This document shows, piece by piece, positions 22,040 through 30,617 of a stretch of 64,000 nucleotides of DNA. Source of the DNA: Bradyrhizobium oligotrophicum S58 (GTDB lineage Bacteria > Pseudomonadota > Alphaproteobacteria > Rhizobiales > Xanthobacteraceae); assembly GCF_000344805.1 (NCBI RefSeq), contig NC_020453.1:7225001-7289000 (forward strand). The letters run 5' to 3'. Under the pieces are notes generated by a model that saw nothing but the letters and a program-made list of their open reading frames with translations, was not told the DNA's origin and did not search any database. A program made the translations under genes and the position numbers. The stretch's first letter is position 1. Each line of letters starts with the position of its first letter.

Positions 22040-22659
22040 TCCACTGAGATCTTGTTGGCGAAGTTCATTCCGAAATTGGCGTTCGCCCCGCCGCTCAGGA
22101 ATGTCTGTTCGTTCATCGTCTGCGCGACGGTTCCGCCGTCGCTCGGTCTCACCAGGCCGAACTTGCAGCCCGAGGGAGCGCTGACCAGCTTGACGGGATC
22201 CTTCTCCGCCATCTGGAAATCGATGAAATAGCTGGGATCGTACACCTCGACCTGGAGCTGCCTCGGCTTCACCGGCGCCTTCAAGGGCAGGGTGAAGTGC
22301 AGGGTCAGCTTGGTGTCCTTGTATTCGAGATAGTAGTCGACGGGGTCTTCGAGCTTCTGCTTGCGCCCGTCGGACTTGATGAAGGTGAAATAGGCATATT
22401 CCTTCAGCGACTCCGCGTTGGTCTGCGCCAGCGGCGCCAGCTCCTCGCGGGTGTAGACGCCCTTCTGCTTGGTCTCGAGACCCTGCAGCGCATAGGTCGC
22501 GAACATGTCGTCGAAGGTCCAGGCATGGCGCACGCCGGTCAGCGAGCCGTCGGCCGCATAGAGCAGCTCGCTGGTCGCGGTGACCCAGACATGGGGATGG
22601 GCTTGGGCCGCGCTCGCGCCCAGCACGAGCGCCAGCGTGGCAAGGAGAGTGCGCAGCAT
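22030..22659 (-). CDS. DUF1007 periplasmic protein, metal-transport partner
   Basis: This 209-residue protein has a cleavable signal peptide (MLRTLLATLALVLGASAAQA). Cleavage exposes an N-terminus beginning HPHVWV, with His at positions 1 and 3, a ready-made Ni/Cu-type binding site. The DUF1007 family regularly accompanies NicO transporters, and here the stop overlaps the transporter start by 10 bp, indicating translational coupling. I choose the ATG at 22659 because TGAGGTGATC lies at correct spacing; a GTG three codons upstream is the alternative. The proposed role is delivering metal to the transporter. Confidence 0.85.
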   Translation of the reverse strand: MLRTLLATLALVLGASAAQAHPHVWVTATSELLYAADGSLTGVRHAWTFDDMFATYALQGLETKQKGVYTREELAPLAQTNAESLKEYAYFTFIKSDGRKQKLEDPVDYYLEYKDTKLTLHFTLPLKAPVKPRQLQVEVYDPSYFIDFQMAEKDPVKLVSAPSGCKFGLVRPSDGGTVAQTMNEQTFLSGGANANFGMNFANKISVECP

Positions 22660-22683
22660 GGTGATCACCTCAGGCCCGTCTTC

Positions 22684-24765
22684 TCAAGCCGCCTTGGGAA
22701 CGTCGAGCAGGCCGCGCCGACGCAGCAGCGCGTCAGGCTCCGGCTCGCGGCCGCGGAAGGCAACATACGCCGCTTCCGGATCGACCGAGCCGCCCGAGGA
22801 GTAGACGTTGTCGTGCAGCCGCTTGGCGACCGCGGGGTCGAAGATGTTGCCGGCCTCCTCAAAGGCGCCGAAGGCATCCGCATCCATCACCTCCGACCAC
22901 ATGTAGCTGTAATAGCCCGCCGCGTAATGGTCTCCCGAGAAGATGTGGCCGAATTGGGTCGGCCGGTGCCGCAGCGCGATCTCCCGGGGCATGCCGATCT
23001 TGTCCAGCTCGGCCTTTTCGAACGCGCGGACATCCTGCGAAGCCGCCGCCGGCTGGGTGTGGAACTCGAGATCGATCAGCGCCGAGGAGACAAACTCCAC
23101 GGTGGCAAAGCCCTGGTTGAAGCGGCGTGCCGCCAGGAAGCGCTCGAGCAAATCCTGCGGCAGCGGCTCGCCGGTCTGGTAGTGGCGCGCGAAGGTCTGC
23201 AGCACCTCGGGGCGCTCCTGCCAGTGCTCGTAGAGCTGCGACGGCAGCTCGACGAAATCGGTGAACACCGAGGTGCCCGACAGCGACGGATAGGTCACGT
23301 TGGAGAGGATGCCGTGCAGGCCGTGGCCGAACTCGTGGAACAGCGTGCGGGCATCATCCGGCGACAGCAGCGACGGCTGGCCGTCGGCGCCCTTGGCGAA
23401 ATTGCAGACGTTGATGATCAAGGGCGCGGTGTCGCCGTCGAGCTTCTGCTGGTCGCGCAGCGAGGTCATCCAGGCGCCGGAGCGCTTCGACGAGCGGGCG
23501 AAGTAGTCGCCATAGAACAGCGCCTTGTGGCGGCCTTGCGCGTCCGTGATCTCCCAGACCCGGACGTCCGGATGCCAGACCGGGATGTCCTTGCGCTCGG
23601 AGAAGGTGATGCCGAACAGCCGCGTGGCGCAGTCGAAGGCGGCCGCGATCATGTTGTCGAGCGCGAGATACGGCTTGATGGCGGCGTCGTCGAAGTTCGC
23701 CTTCGCCTGGCGCAGCTTCTCGGCGTAATAGCGCCAGTCCCAGGCCTCGAGCTGGAAATTGCCGCCCTCCTCCGCGATCAGCGCCTGCAGCGCGTCGCGG
23801 TCGGCCAAGGCCTTGGCGCGGGCAGGCTTCCAGACCCGCTCCAGCAGGCCGCGCACCGCCTCCGGCGTCTTCGCCATGGAATCCTCCAGGCGATAGGAGG
23901 CGAAATTGGCAAAGCCCATGATCTTGGCAGCTTCCTCGCGCAGCTTGAGGATCTCGCCGATCACGGTGTTGTTGTCGTTGGCGTTGCCATTGTCGCCGCG
24001 CGCGGTGAACGCCTTGAACACCTTCTCGCGCAGGTCGCGGCGGGCGGAGCTCTGCAGGAACGGCTCGACCGAGGAGCGCGACAGGGTCACGATGGCCTTG
24101 CCGGGCATGCCGCGCTCGTCCGCCGCAGCTTTCGCCGCCGCGACGTAGCTGTCGGACAGACCGGCGCGGTCATCCTCGCCAAGCTCCAGGAACCAGTCCT
24201 GCTCGTCGCCGAGCACGTGATGGCTGAAGGTGGTGCCGAGCTGGGCGAGCTTCTCGTTGATCTCCGCCATCTGCGCCTTGGCCTCGTCATCGAGGCCGGC
24301 GCCGGCGCGGCGGAAGCGGGTATAAGTGCGCTCCAGCAGCCGCTGTTCCTCAGCCGTGAGCGCGAGGCTCTTGCGGTTGTCGTGGAGCCGCGCGATGCGG
24401 CCAAACAGCACGGCATTCATCATGATCGGGTTCCAGTGCCGCGCCATGCGCAGCGACACGTCCTTGTCGATCTCCAGAATGGCCGGATTGGAGTTGGCCG
24501 AGACCAGGTCATAGAACACCGCGGCCACCTTGGAGAGCAGCTTGCCCGAGCGCTCCAGCGCCGTGATCGTGTTGGCGAAGTCGGGCTCCGCCGGATCGTG
24601 GCTGATGGCGTTGATTTCGGCCGCATGATCGGCGAAAGCGCGCTCGAAGGCCGGCAGGAAGTGCTCTGGCTGGATCGCGTCGAAGGGCGGTGTCTGGTGC
24701 GGGGTCTCCCAGGCCACGAGCAGCGGATTGCTCTGGACGTCGATCGTGGCGGTCGTGTCGGACAT
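22684..24765 (-). CDS. M3-family oligopeptidase / dipeptidyl carboxypeptidase
   Basis: This 693-residue zinc metallopeptidase of family M3 has the HEFGHGLHG active site (about residue 470) within DARTLFHEFGHGLHGILSN, plus the family block FSGDHYAAGYYSYMWSEVMD (about 610-629). It degrades short peptides in the cytoplasm (OpdA-like) or removes C-terminal dipeptides (Dcp-like); the two are not separable here. There is no signal peptide, which favours a cytoplasmic role. I start at ATG of MSDTTATIDVQSNPLL. It is 25 bp upstream of the DUF1007 gene on the same strand. Confidence 0.93.
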   Translation of the reverse strand: MSDTTATIDVQSNPLLVAWETPHQTPPFDAIQPEHFLPAFERAFADHAAEINAISHDPAEPDFANTITALERSGKLLSKVAAVFYDLVSANSNPAILEIDKDVSLRMARHWNPIMMNAVLFGRIARLHDNRKSLALTAEEQRLLERTYTRFRRAGAGLDDEAKAQMAEINEKLAQLGTTFSHHVLGDEQDWFLELGEDDRAGLSDSYVAAAKAAADERGMPGKAIVTLSRSSVEPFLQSSARRDLREKVFKAFTARGDNGNANDNNTVIGEILKLREEAAKIMGFANFASYRLEDSMAKTPEAVRGLLERVWKPARAKALADRDALQALIAEEGGNFQLEAWDWRYYAEKLRQAKANFDDAAIKPYLALDNMIAAAFDCATRLFGITFSERKDIPVWHPDVRVWEITDAQGRHKALFYGDYFARSSKRSGAWMTSLRDQQKLDGDTAPLIINVCNFAKGADGQPSLLSPDDARTLFHEFGHGLHGILSNVTYPSLSGTSVFTDFVELPSQLYEHWQERPEVLQTFARHYQTGEPLPQDLLERFLAARRFNQGFATVEFVSSALIDLEFHTQPAAASQDVRAFEKAELDKIGMPREIALRHRPTQFGHIFSGDHYAAGYYSYMWSEVMDADAFGAFEEAGNIFDPAVAKRLHDNVYSSGGSVDPEAAYVAFRGREPEPDALLRRRGLLDVPKAA

Positions 24766-24891
24766 CGGCTCGTGCTCCCCGGATCTCGAAGGCGCCCCTC
24801 TTACCACGGAGCCGGTCCTTTTTGGGTCATTTCCCCTTGAAGGGCGGGGCCATTTCGGAGAGATTGCGCCGCCTGAAGAGGACTTAGGACC

Positions 24892-25152
24892 ATGAACGCA
24901 GAGACCACGTCGAAGCCTGCCCGCCAGATCGTCTGGCCGACCGTGATCACCGTCATCTCGGCGGCGATCCTGATCGGCGCGGAAGTATTCGGCGCGGCGT
25001 TTGCCGGCGGCTGGGCGCTCGCGATTCTGTTCGGGCTCGGCGACCAGGGCGCGCACATCCTGCAGGCAGTGCTGTTCGCGATCGGCGTGTTCGTGATGAT
25101 CGGCTTCATCCGCGGCGCGCAGCGTGTCGAGCCGTTCACGAAGCGCGCGTGA
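24892..25152 (+). CDS. Small two-helix membrane protein
   Basis: This 86-residue protein has two hydrophobic segments (about 15-40 and 58-76) separated by a short Gly/Asp loop (GLGDQGAH). No family is recognised. The clean start, with GAGGACTTAGG before the ATG, and normal codon use support a real gene. It is divergent from the M3 peptidase. Confidence 0.75.
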   Translation: MNAETTSKPARQIVWPTVITVISAAILIGAEVFGAAFAGGWALAILFGLGDQGAHILQAVLFAIGVFVMIGFIRGAQRVEPFTKRA

Positions 25153-25827
25153 GAGTCCGCGAAAACACTGGCCGGCAAGCGTGAACGCGTTACGAAACCT
25201 TAAGCTCGCTTAACGTTCGTTCAGACAGTCGAGCCGCGTGTGTGGCTCGTAAGCACAGGTTAGGGAAATCTATCCCAACTCTGAAAATTCCCTTGCGAAC
25301 GAAATTCAAAACGCTTATTTCCGCTTCTGCCCAATTTCGCACGTGCCTGTGGTCGTGTGTCAGTCGGTAGGTATCCGGACAAGAGGCCGGACAGCCGCCA
25401 AGGGATGAGGAACCGAGGGGTTCTCGGATCGTTGCGATCAGGATCAGTTCGATCGAGATCGTCATGCTCCAGGAGCCCAGCATCTCTCTCAAGAGATGCC
25501 GCTGAAGGTCACCTCCTCTTTTGCAACCGTGACTGGCAGCCGGAGGCGAACCGGCGCACCCCGCTCTCAACGGGGGACGCGACTTAAAGCAACGACGGAT
25601 CGGGCTTTTTTGGTCTCTACCGGCAGTCCAAAGCCGGCGCGGGCTACTGAAAAGGCTTGTCCTTCATTGCCAGGTGTGCGGGCGGGAAATTCCCAACCAA
25701 TCCACGGCAGCACAATTCGGCTACGGGTTCGAGGTTTTGTCGCCTTTCCATCGGGCGGCAACGCCAAGGCACCCGTGTCGAGATCATTTTGAACGGGTCT
25801 CGTCGCTGGGACCGTTTGGAGGGTGCT
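25153..25827 (+). promoter_or_regulatory. Long structured leader of the decarboxylase gene; candidate speF element
   Basis: This 675-bp gene-free stretch precedes odc. From about 25343 it contains successive hairpins: CCGAG/CTCGG near 25413, GCATCTC/GAGATGC (25480-25486/25493-25499), GCCGG/CCGGC (25539-25543/25551-25555) and CCCCG/CGGGG (25559-25563/25571-25575), then a T-run near 25608. CACCTCCTC at 25510-25518 is complementary to the odc ribosome-binding site GGAGG (25818-25822). The alphaproteobacterial speF RNA motif lies upstream of ornithine decarboxylase genes; position and target fit, but I cannot score the match. 25153-25342 shows nothing definite. Confidence 0.5.
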
Positions 25828-26970
25828 ATGACCGAACGTATCCGGGAATTCCTGCGCAACCGCCGCGAGGAAGGTCTGGACCACGAGCCCTGTCTCGTCG
25901 TCGACCTCGACATCGTGCGCGACAACTACATGAACTTCGCCAGGGCGCTGCCGGACAGCCGCGTGTTCTACGCGGTCAAGGCCAACCCTGCGCCGGAAGT
26001 GCTGTCGCTGCTCGCCTCGCTCGGCTCGTCGTTCGATACGGCAACCGTCGCCGAGATCGAGATGGCGCTGGCCGCCGGTGCGACGCCGGACCGCATCTCC
26101 TACGGCAACACCATCAAGAAGGAGCGCGACATCGCGCGCGCCTACACGCTCGGCATTCGCCTGTTCGCGGTCGACTGCGCCGCGGAGGTGGAGAAGATCG
26201 CGCGCGTGGCGCCCGGTGCGAAGGTGTTCTGCCGCATCCTGTACGATTGCGCCGGCGCCGAGTGGCCGCTGTCGCGCAAGTTCGGCTGCGATCCGGAGAT
26301 GGCGGTGGAAGTGCTGGACCTGGCGAAGCGGCTGGGCCTGGAGCCGTGCGGCATCTCGTTCCATGTCGGCTCGCAGCAGCGCAAGGTGAAGGCGTGGGAC
26401 CGCGCGCTGGCGATGGCCTCGACGGTGTTCCGCGACTGCGCCGAGCGCGGCATCAACCTGACCATGGTCAACATGGGCGGGGGCTTCCCGACCAAGTACC
26501 TCAAGGACGTGCCGCCGGTCGTGCAGTACGGCCGCTCGATCTTCCGCGCGCTGCGCAAGCATTTCGGCAACCAGATCCCGGAGACGATCATCGAGCCGGG
26601 CCGCGGCATGGTCGGCAATGCCGGGATCATCGAGTCGGAAGTGGTGCTGATCTCGAAGAAGAGCGACGAGGACGAGCTGCGCTGGGTCTATCTCGACATC
26701 GGCAAGTTCGGCGGTCTCGCCGAGACGATGGACGAGTCGATCCGCTACGCGATCCGCACCCCGCATGAAGGCGCGGAGATGACCCCGTGCGTGCTCGCCG
26801 GCCCGACCTGCGATTCGGCCGACGTGATGTACGAGAAGCTGCCGTATCCGCTGCCGGTGACGCTCTCGATCGGCGACAAGGTGCTGATCGAGGGGACCGG
26901 GGCCTATACGTCGACCTACTCGGCGGTGGCCTTCAACGGCATCCCCCCGCTGAAGACGTATCACATCTGA
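25828..26970 (+). CDS. odc: Ornithine/lysine decarboxylase (PLP fold III)
   Basis: This 380-residue alanine-racemase-fold decarboxylase makes putrescine from ornithine and, in many Rhizobiales, cadaverine from lysine. The PLP lysine is in YAVKANPAPEVL (about 47); SFHVGSQQ (about 178-185) and EPGRGMVG (about 258-265) bind the cofactor, and GPTCDSADV (about 329-337) carries the catalytic Cys and substrate Asp. The start is the ATG 5 bases after TTGGAGGG. It heads the polyamine island; homospermidine synthase 1.5 kb downstream would use the putrescine. Control by the long leader is inferred. Confidence 0.92.
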   Translation: MTERIREFLRNRREEGLDHEPCLVVDLDIVRDNYMNFARALPDSRVFYAVKANPAPEVLSLLASLGSSFDTATVAEIEMALAAGATPDRISYGNTIKKERDIARAYTLGIRLFAVDCAAEVEKIARVAPGAKVFCRILYDCAGAEWPLSRKFGCDPEMAVEVLDLAKRLGLEPCGISFHVGSQQRKVKAWDRALAMASTVFRDCAERGINLTMVNMGGGFPTKYLKDVPPVVQYGRSIFRALRKHFGNQIPETIIEPGRGMVGNAGIIESEVVLISKKSDEDELRWVYLDIGKFGGLAETMDESIRYAIRTPHEGAEMTPCVLAGPTCDSADVMYEKLPYPLPVTLSIGDKVLIEGTGAYTSTYSAVAFNGIPPLKTYHI

Positions 26971-27029
26971 TCCGGCTTCCTTCGCCGCCCGCGCGCGGGT
27001 GAGACGACAAGGAGCTTCGGGTGGGGCAG

Positions 27030-27065
27030 CCCCCACCCCAACCCTCCCCCGCAAGCGGGGGAGGG
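27030..27065 (-). repeat. G-rich repeat, third copy
   Basis: CCCCCACCCCAACCCTCCCC followed by CGCAAGCGGGGGAGGG. It is a diverged relative of the 40-bp repeats at 5424 and 5711, in the orientation of the latter, with its own CCCCCGC/GCGGGGG hairpin. Confidence 0.75.
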
Positions 27066-27149
27066 AGCGATAGACCGTCATCATCAACCTGACATCACGT
27101 GTTTGCGCGCGGGCGAAAGCCGGCGGCGCAGGCCGGGGACTGACGTGCC

Positions 27150-27743
27150 ATGACCGCTTTTCGCATCCCTTCGACCGCGCCTGTTCGGACTGCCGCTCCG
27201 TTCGTGATCCGAGCCGAGCGCGCCTCCGACGTCGCGGCGCGCGAGACGCTGCTCGATGCCTGCTTTGGCGACAATCGCCATGAGCGCACCTGCCAGCGCC
27301 TGCGCGACGGACGCGCGCCCGCCGCAGGCCTCGCTCTGTCGGCGATGCGCGGCGGCGTCCTGGTGGGAACGCTGCGGTTGTGGCACGTCAGCGCCGGCGG
27401 ACGCGATGCGCTGATGCTGGGGCCGCTGGCGGTCGCCACAGAGGCGCGCGGCCTCGGGGTTGGCGCTGCGCTGATGAATGCCGCGCTGATGATCGCGGCC
27501 TCACGCGGCCATGGCGCGGTGATCCTGCTCGGCGACGCGCCCTATTACGCGCGCTTCGGCTTCGATGCCGCGAAGGCAGCCGAACTCGAGCTGCCCGGCG
27601 CGTTCGAGCGCGCGCGCCTGCTCGGGCTCGAACTGGTCGAAGGCGCGCTCGAGCGCGCCTCCGGCATGATCCTCGCCACCGGCGCCCGGGAGCGGAAGGC
27701 GCGCCGCACGCGCCGCGAGCGGATGGTATCATGCGCGGCGTAA
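27150..27743 (+). CDS. GNAT-family N-acetyltransferase (YhbS-like)
   Basis: This 197-residue acetyl-CoA-dependent acyltransferase has the acetyl-CoA loop LAVATEARGLGVGAALMNAA (about 92-111) and the YhbS-type end motif VILLGDAPYYARFGFDAA (about 126-143). The substrate is unknown. Its place between ornithine decarboxylase and homospermidine synthase makes a polyamine or amino acid possible but unproven. The C-terminal tail is Arg-rich. Its stop overlaps the next small gene by 13 bp. Confidence 0.85.
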   Translation: MTAFRIPSTAPVRTAAPFVIRAERASDVAARETLLDACFGDNRHERTCQRLRDGRAPAAGLALSAMRGGVLVGTLRLWHVSAGGRDALMLGPLAVATEARGLGVGAALMNAALMIAASRGHGAVILLGDAPYYARFGFDAAKAAELELPGAFERARLLGLELVEGALERASGMILATGARERKARRTRRERMVSCAA

Positions 27744-27892
27744 CCGCCCGCGACGGGCACGCGCCGCGACGGCGGACATTGCTGCCGACGCTGGTGCTGA
27801 TCCTGCTCGGGATCATGATCGTCCGCGACATCGTGGTGCGCCGCTGGTCCAGCGCCCCGCCCCCCGGACCGGACGTCACGCGGCTGCGTTAG
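27731..27892 (+). CDS. Small single-pass membrane protein
   Basis: This 53-residue protein has one helix (TLLPTLVLILLGIMIVRDIVV, about 16-36) between a basic N-terminus and a short Pro-rich tail. It overlaps the end of the GNAT gene by 13 bp in another frame, suggesting translational coupling. No family is recognised. Confidence is moderate because of the short length. Confidence 0.6.
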   Translation: MRGVTARDGHAPRRRTLLPTLVLILLGIMIVRDIVVRRWSSAPPPGPDVTRLR

Positions 27893-27990
27893 GCATTCCG
27901 GCAAGCCACGCCCGGCCCGCCCTGCCAGGGGTTGCGCAGGTGCAGCAAAAGCTCTTTAACCGCCGAAAATCTCCCCCGACGAGGTCCCAA

Positions 27991-28380
27991 ATGCCCCGCC
28001 GCCTGATCTCTACCGGATCACCATTCGAGAAGACCGCCGGCTACAGCCGTGCGGTGATCGATGGCGACTTCGCGTTCGTCGCCGGCACCACCGGCTACGA
28101 CTACACCACCATGACGATGCCGACCGATGTCACGAGCCAGTCACGCAACTGCTTCAAGACCATCGCGGCGGCCCTGCAGGAGGGCGGCTTCGAGATGGCC
28201 GACATCGTCCGCGCGACCTATTACCTCACCGACGTCAACGACGCCGACGCGCATTTCGCGGTCTGTGGCGAGGTCCTCGGCGACATCAGGCCGGCCGCCA
28301 CGCTGCTCGTCGTCGCGGGCCTCTACAAGCCCGAGATGAAGGTCGAGATCGAAGTCACCGCCAAGCGCCGCAGCACTTGA
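27991..28380 (+). CDS. RidA/YjgF-family protein
   Basis: This 129-residue Rid-superfamily protein has FAFVAGTTGYD (about 29-39) and a C-terminal KPEMKVEIEVTAKR strand. Classical RidA hydrolyses reactive enamine/imine intermediates and has a conserved Arg near residue 105. Here the corresponding segment reads RPAATLLVVAGL, keeping an Arg just before the usual TxxxV pattern, so deaminase activity is possible but not certain. It lies 79 bp upstream of homospermidine synthase. The ATG at 27991 was chosen over a GTG at 27940 by family length. Confidence 0.88.
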   Translation: MPRRLISTGSPFEKTAGYSRAVIDGDFAFVAGTTGYDYTTMTMPTDVTSQSRNCFKTIAAALQEGGFEMADIVRATYYLTDVNDADAHFAVCGEVLGDIRPAATLLVVAGLYKPEMKVEIEVTAKRRST

Positions 28381-28459
28381 AGCGCCGCAGCGCCTGATTG
28401 CTGCCATTTCCGACACGTGCGCCCTCGGCGCAGCCACCGTCCGAGAAGAGAGACCCATC

Positions 28460-29884
28460 ATGAGCTCGCAGATCCACGCCAAGATTTCCGGCCCCATCGT
28501 GATGATCGGCTTCGGCTCGATCGGCAAGGGCACCCTGCCCCTGATCGAACGCCATTTCGAGTACGACAAGAGCCGCTTCGTCATCATCGATCCGCACGAT
28601 GATGGTGCGCTGGCCAAGAAGCATGGCGTGCGCTTCATCCAGCAGGGCGTGACCCGCGACAATTACCGCGAACTGCTGGTGCCGCTGCTCACCGAAGGCG
28701 GCGGCCAGGGCTTCTGCGTCAACCTCTCGGTCGACACCTCCTCGGTCGACCTCATGACGTTGTGCCGTGAGATCGGCGCGCTCTATATCGACACCGTCGT
28801 GGAGCCGTGGGCCGGCTTCTATTTCGACAAGCAGATGGGGGTCGAGCAGCGCTCCAACTACGCGCTGCGCGAGACCTTGCTGGCAGCGCGCCGCAAGAGC
28901 CCGGGCGGCACCACGGCGGTTTCCACCTGCGGCGCCAATCCCGGCATGGTCTCCTGGTTCGTCAAACAGGCGCTGCTCGACATCGCCAGGGACACCAAGA
29001 CCGAGATCGTCGAGCCCAAGAGCCGTGAGGGCTGGGCGCAGCTGATGCAGAAGCTCGGCGTCAAGGGCGTCCACATCGCCGAGCGCGACACCCAGCGCTC
29101 CAAGAACCCGAAGCCGATGGACGTGTTCGTCAACACCTGGTCGGTCGAGGGTTTTGTGTCCGAGGGCATGCAGCCGGCCGAGCTCGGCTGGGGCACGCAC
29201 GAAAAGTGGATGCCGGAGAACGGCCGCTGCCACACCGAGGGCTGCGGCGCTGCGATCTACCTGCTGCAGCCCGGCGCCAACACCCGCGTGCGCTCCTGGT
29301 GCCCGACCCCGGGCGCGCAATACGGCTTTCTGGTGACCCACAACGAGTCGATTTCGATCGCCGACTACTTCACCGTGCGCGACGGCGACAAGGTGGTGTA
29401 TCGCCCGACCTGCCACTACGCCTATCACCCCGCCAACGACGCGGTGCTGTCGCTGCACGAGATCTTCGGCGCCACCGGCAAGATGCAGGAGAAGTGGCAC
29501 ATCCTCGACGAGAACGAGATCGTCGACGGCATCGACGAGCTCGGCGTGCTGCTCTACGGCCACGGCAAGAACGCCTATTGGTACGGCTCGCAGCTGTCGA
29601 TCGAGGAGACCCGCCGCATCGCGCCCTACCAGAACGCCACCGGCATGCAGGTGTCCTCAGCCGTTCTCGCCGGCATGGTGTGGGCACTGGAGAATCCGAC
29701 CGCCGGCATCGTCGAAGCCGACGAGTTGGATTTCCGCCGCTGCCTCGAGATCCAGACGCCGTATCTCGGCCCGGTGAAGGGCTACTACACGGATTGGACG
29801 CCGCTGAACGATCGCCCCGGCCTGTTCCCGGAGGACATCGACACCGACGATCCGTGGCAGTTCCGGAATATCCTGGTTCGGTAA
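28460..29884 (+). CDS. hss: Homospermidine synthase
   Basis: This 474-residue enzyme condenses two putrescines (or spermidine plus putrescine) into homospermidine using NAD+ as a prosthetic group. It has the N-terminal Rossmann motif VMIGFGSIGKGTLPLIERHF (about 14-33) and the family blocks DTVVEPWAGFYFDKQ, STCGANPGMVSWFVKQAL and WCPTPGAQYGFLVTHNESIS. Homospermidine is the main triamine of many rhizobia, and the ornithine decarboxylase upstream supplies putrescine. A GAGAAGAGAG tract precedes the start. Confidence 0.96.
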   Translation: MSSQIHAKISGPIVMIGFGSIGKGTLPLIERHFEYDKSRFVIIDPHDDGALAKKHGVRFIQQGVTRDNYRELLVPLLTEGGGQGFCVNLSVDTSSVDLMTLCREIGALYIDTVVEPWAGFYFDKQMGVEQRSNYALRETLLAARRKSPGGTTAVSTCGANPGMVSWFVKQALLDIARDTKTEIVEPKSREGWAQLMQKLGVKGVHIAERDTQRSKNPKPMDVFVNTWSVEGFVSEGMQPAELGWGTHEKWMPENGRCHTEGCGAAIYLLQPGANTRVRSWCPTPGAQYGFLVTHNESISIADYFTVRDGDKVVYRPTCHYAYHPANDAVLSLHEIFGATGKMQEKWHILDENEIVDGIDELGVLLYGHGKNAYWYGSQLSIEETRRIAPYQNATGMQVSSAVLAGMVWALENPTAGIVEADELDFRRCLEIQTPYLGPVKGYYTDWTPLNDRPGLFPEDIDTDDPWQFRNILVR

Positions 29885-30206
29885 GCGCCCGCTGTCGTCC
29901 CGGGCAAGCTGCGACGGCAACGCCGTCGCCGCGCCGACCCGGGACACATGCTCCGCAGCGGCCGTGGGGCGCGAGCTGGAGCGACCAGCCTGCCTCAAAC
30001 CACTCCCTGTGGTTATGGGTCCCTGCGTTCGCAGGGACGACAGCGGAGTGTTTGCAAAAGCGTGCCCCGCAACCCGCTGCCCCGCGATCGGTGGGGCGGC
30101 CGAATCACCGGTGTCGTCCCTGCGAACGCAGGGACCCATACCGCGAATGCTATCGAGGGAGCCTGGCGGCCAGCGCCACGCTTTGTACCGCCAACGGCAG
30201 CGCCGG
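29885..30206. other. Intergenic repeat region with 33-bp inverted pair
   Basis: This 322-bp gap holds a CCCGGG/CCCGGG-bounded GC hairpin (about 29899-29944) and a strong inverted pair. 30014-30046 (TATGGGTCCCTGCGTTCGCA then GGGACGACAGCGG) is matched by its near reverse complement at 30108-30140. Each arm is itself a CCCTGCG-TTCG/AACG-CAGGG hairpin. This is a dispersed-repeat type common in the genus. No gene is visible. Confidence 0.75.
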
Positions 30207-30515
30207 TTACTTCTTCTCCATCGGCGGCGCGACCTTTTCCGCAGGCGCCGGCGGCAGCGCAGGCTTGGCGCCCTCCTGCTGGGCAGCCGCATCCGGACGC
30301 GCCGGCTCCGGCGCCGGCGTGGTCGGGCGGGTGCCGCCGGGCTTTGACTCGGCTGGCGTCGCTGACGGCTCGGGCGTCGCCTGGGCGATCTGGTCGAGAT
30401 GGCCCGCCTTGATCTCGGTCAGCGAGATGATCGCCACCAGCGCGCCCAGGCCGAGCAGGCCGCCTGCCAGCAGCAGGTCTCTGCGCAACGTCTGTTTGCT
30501 GTTGATCGAGGCCAT
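30207..30515 (-). CDS. Small membrane-anchored Pro/Ala-rich protein
   Basis: This 102-residue protein has a basic N-terminus, one membrane helix (LLLAGGLLGLGALVAIISL, about 14-32) and a low-complexity Pro/Ala/Glu tail ending PPMEKK, probably periplasmic. No family is recognised. It follows the zinc operon on the same strand after 102 bp, but nothing in it binds metal, so membership is doubtful. The start is ATG of MASINSKQTL; an upstream MTAMASINS start is possible. Confidence 0.65.
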   Translation of the reverse strand: MASINSKQTLRRDLLLAGGLLGLGALVAIISLTEIKAGHLDQIAQATPEPSATPAESKPGGTRPTTPAPEPARPDAAAQQEGAKPALPPAPAEKVAPPMEKK

Positions 30516-30617
30516 GGCTGTCATCCGCATCTTGTGATGTCGGGAACAACGAATGGACGGCAGCGAGGTTCCCATTGGAGCCTGCGCCCCAATGCCCCAT
30601 CACGCTGCGACGCCCCT

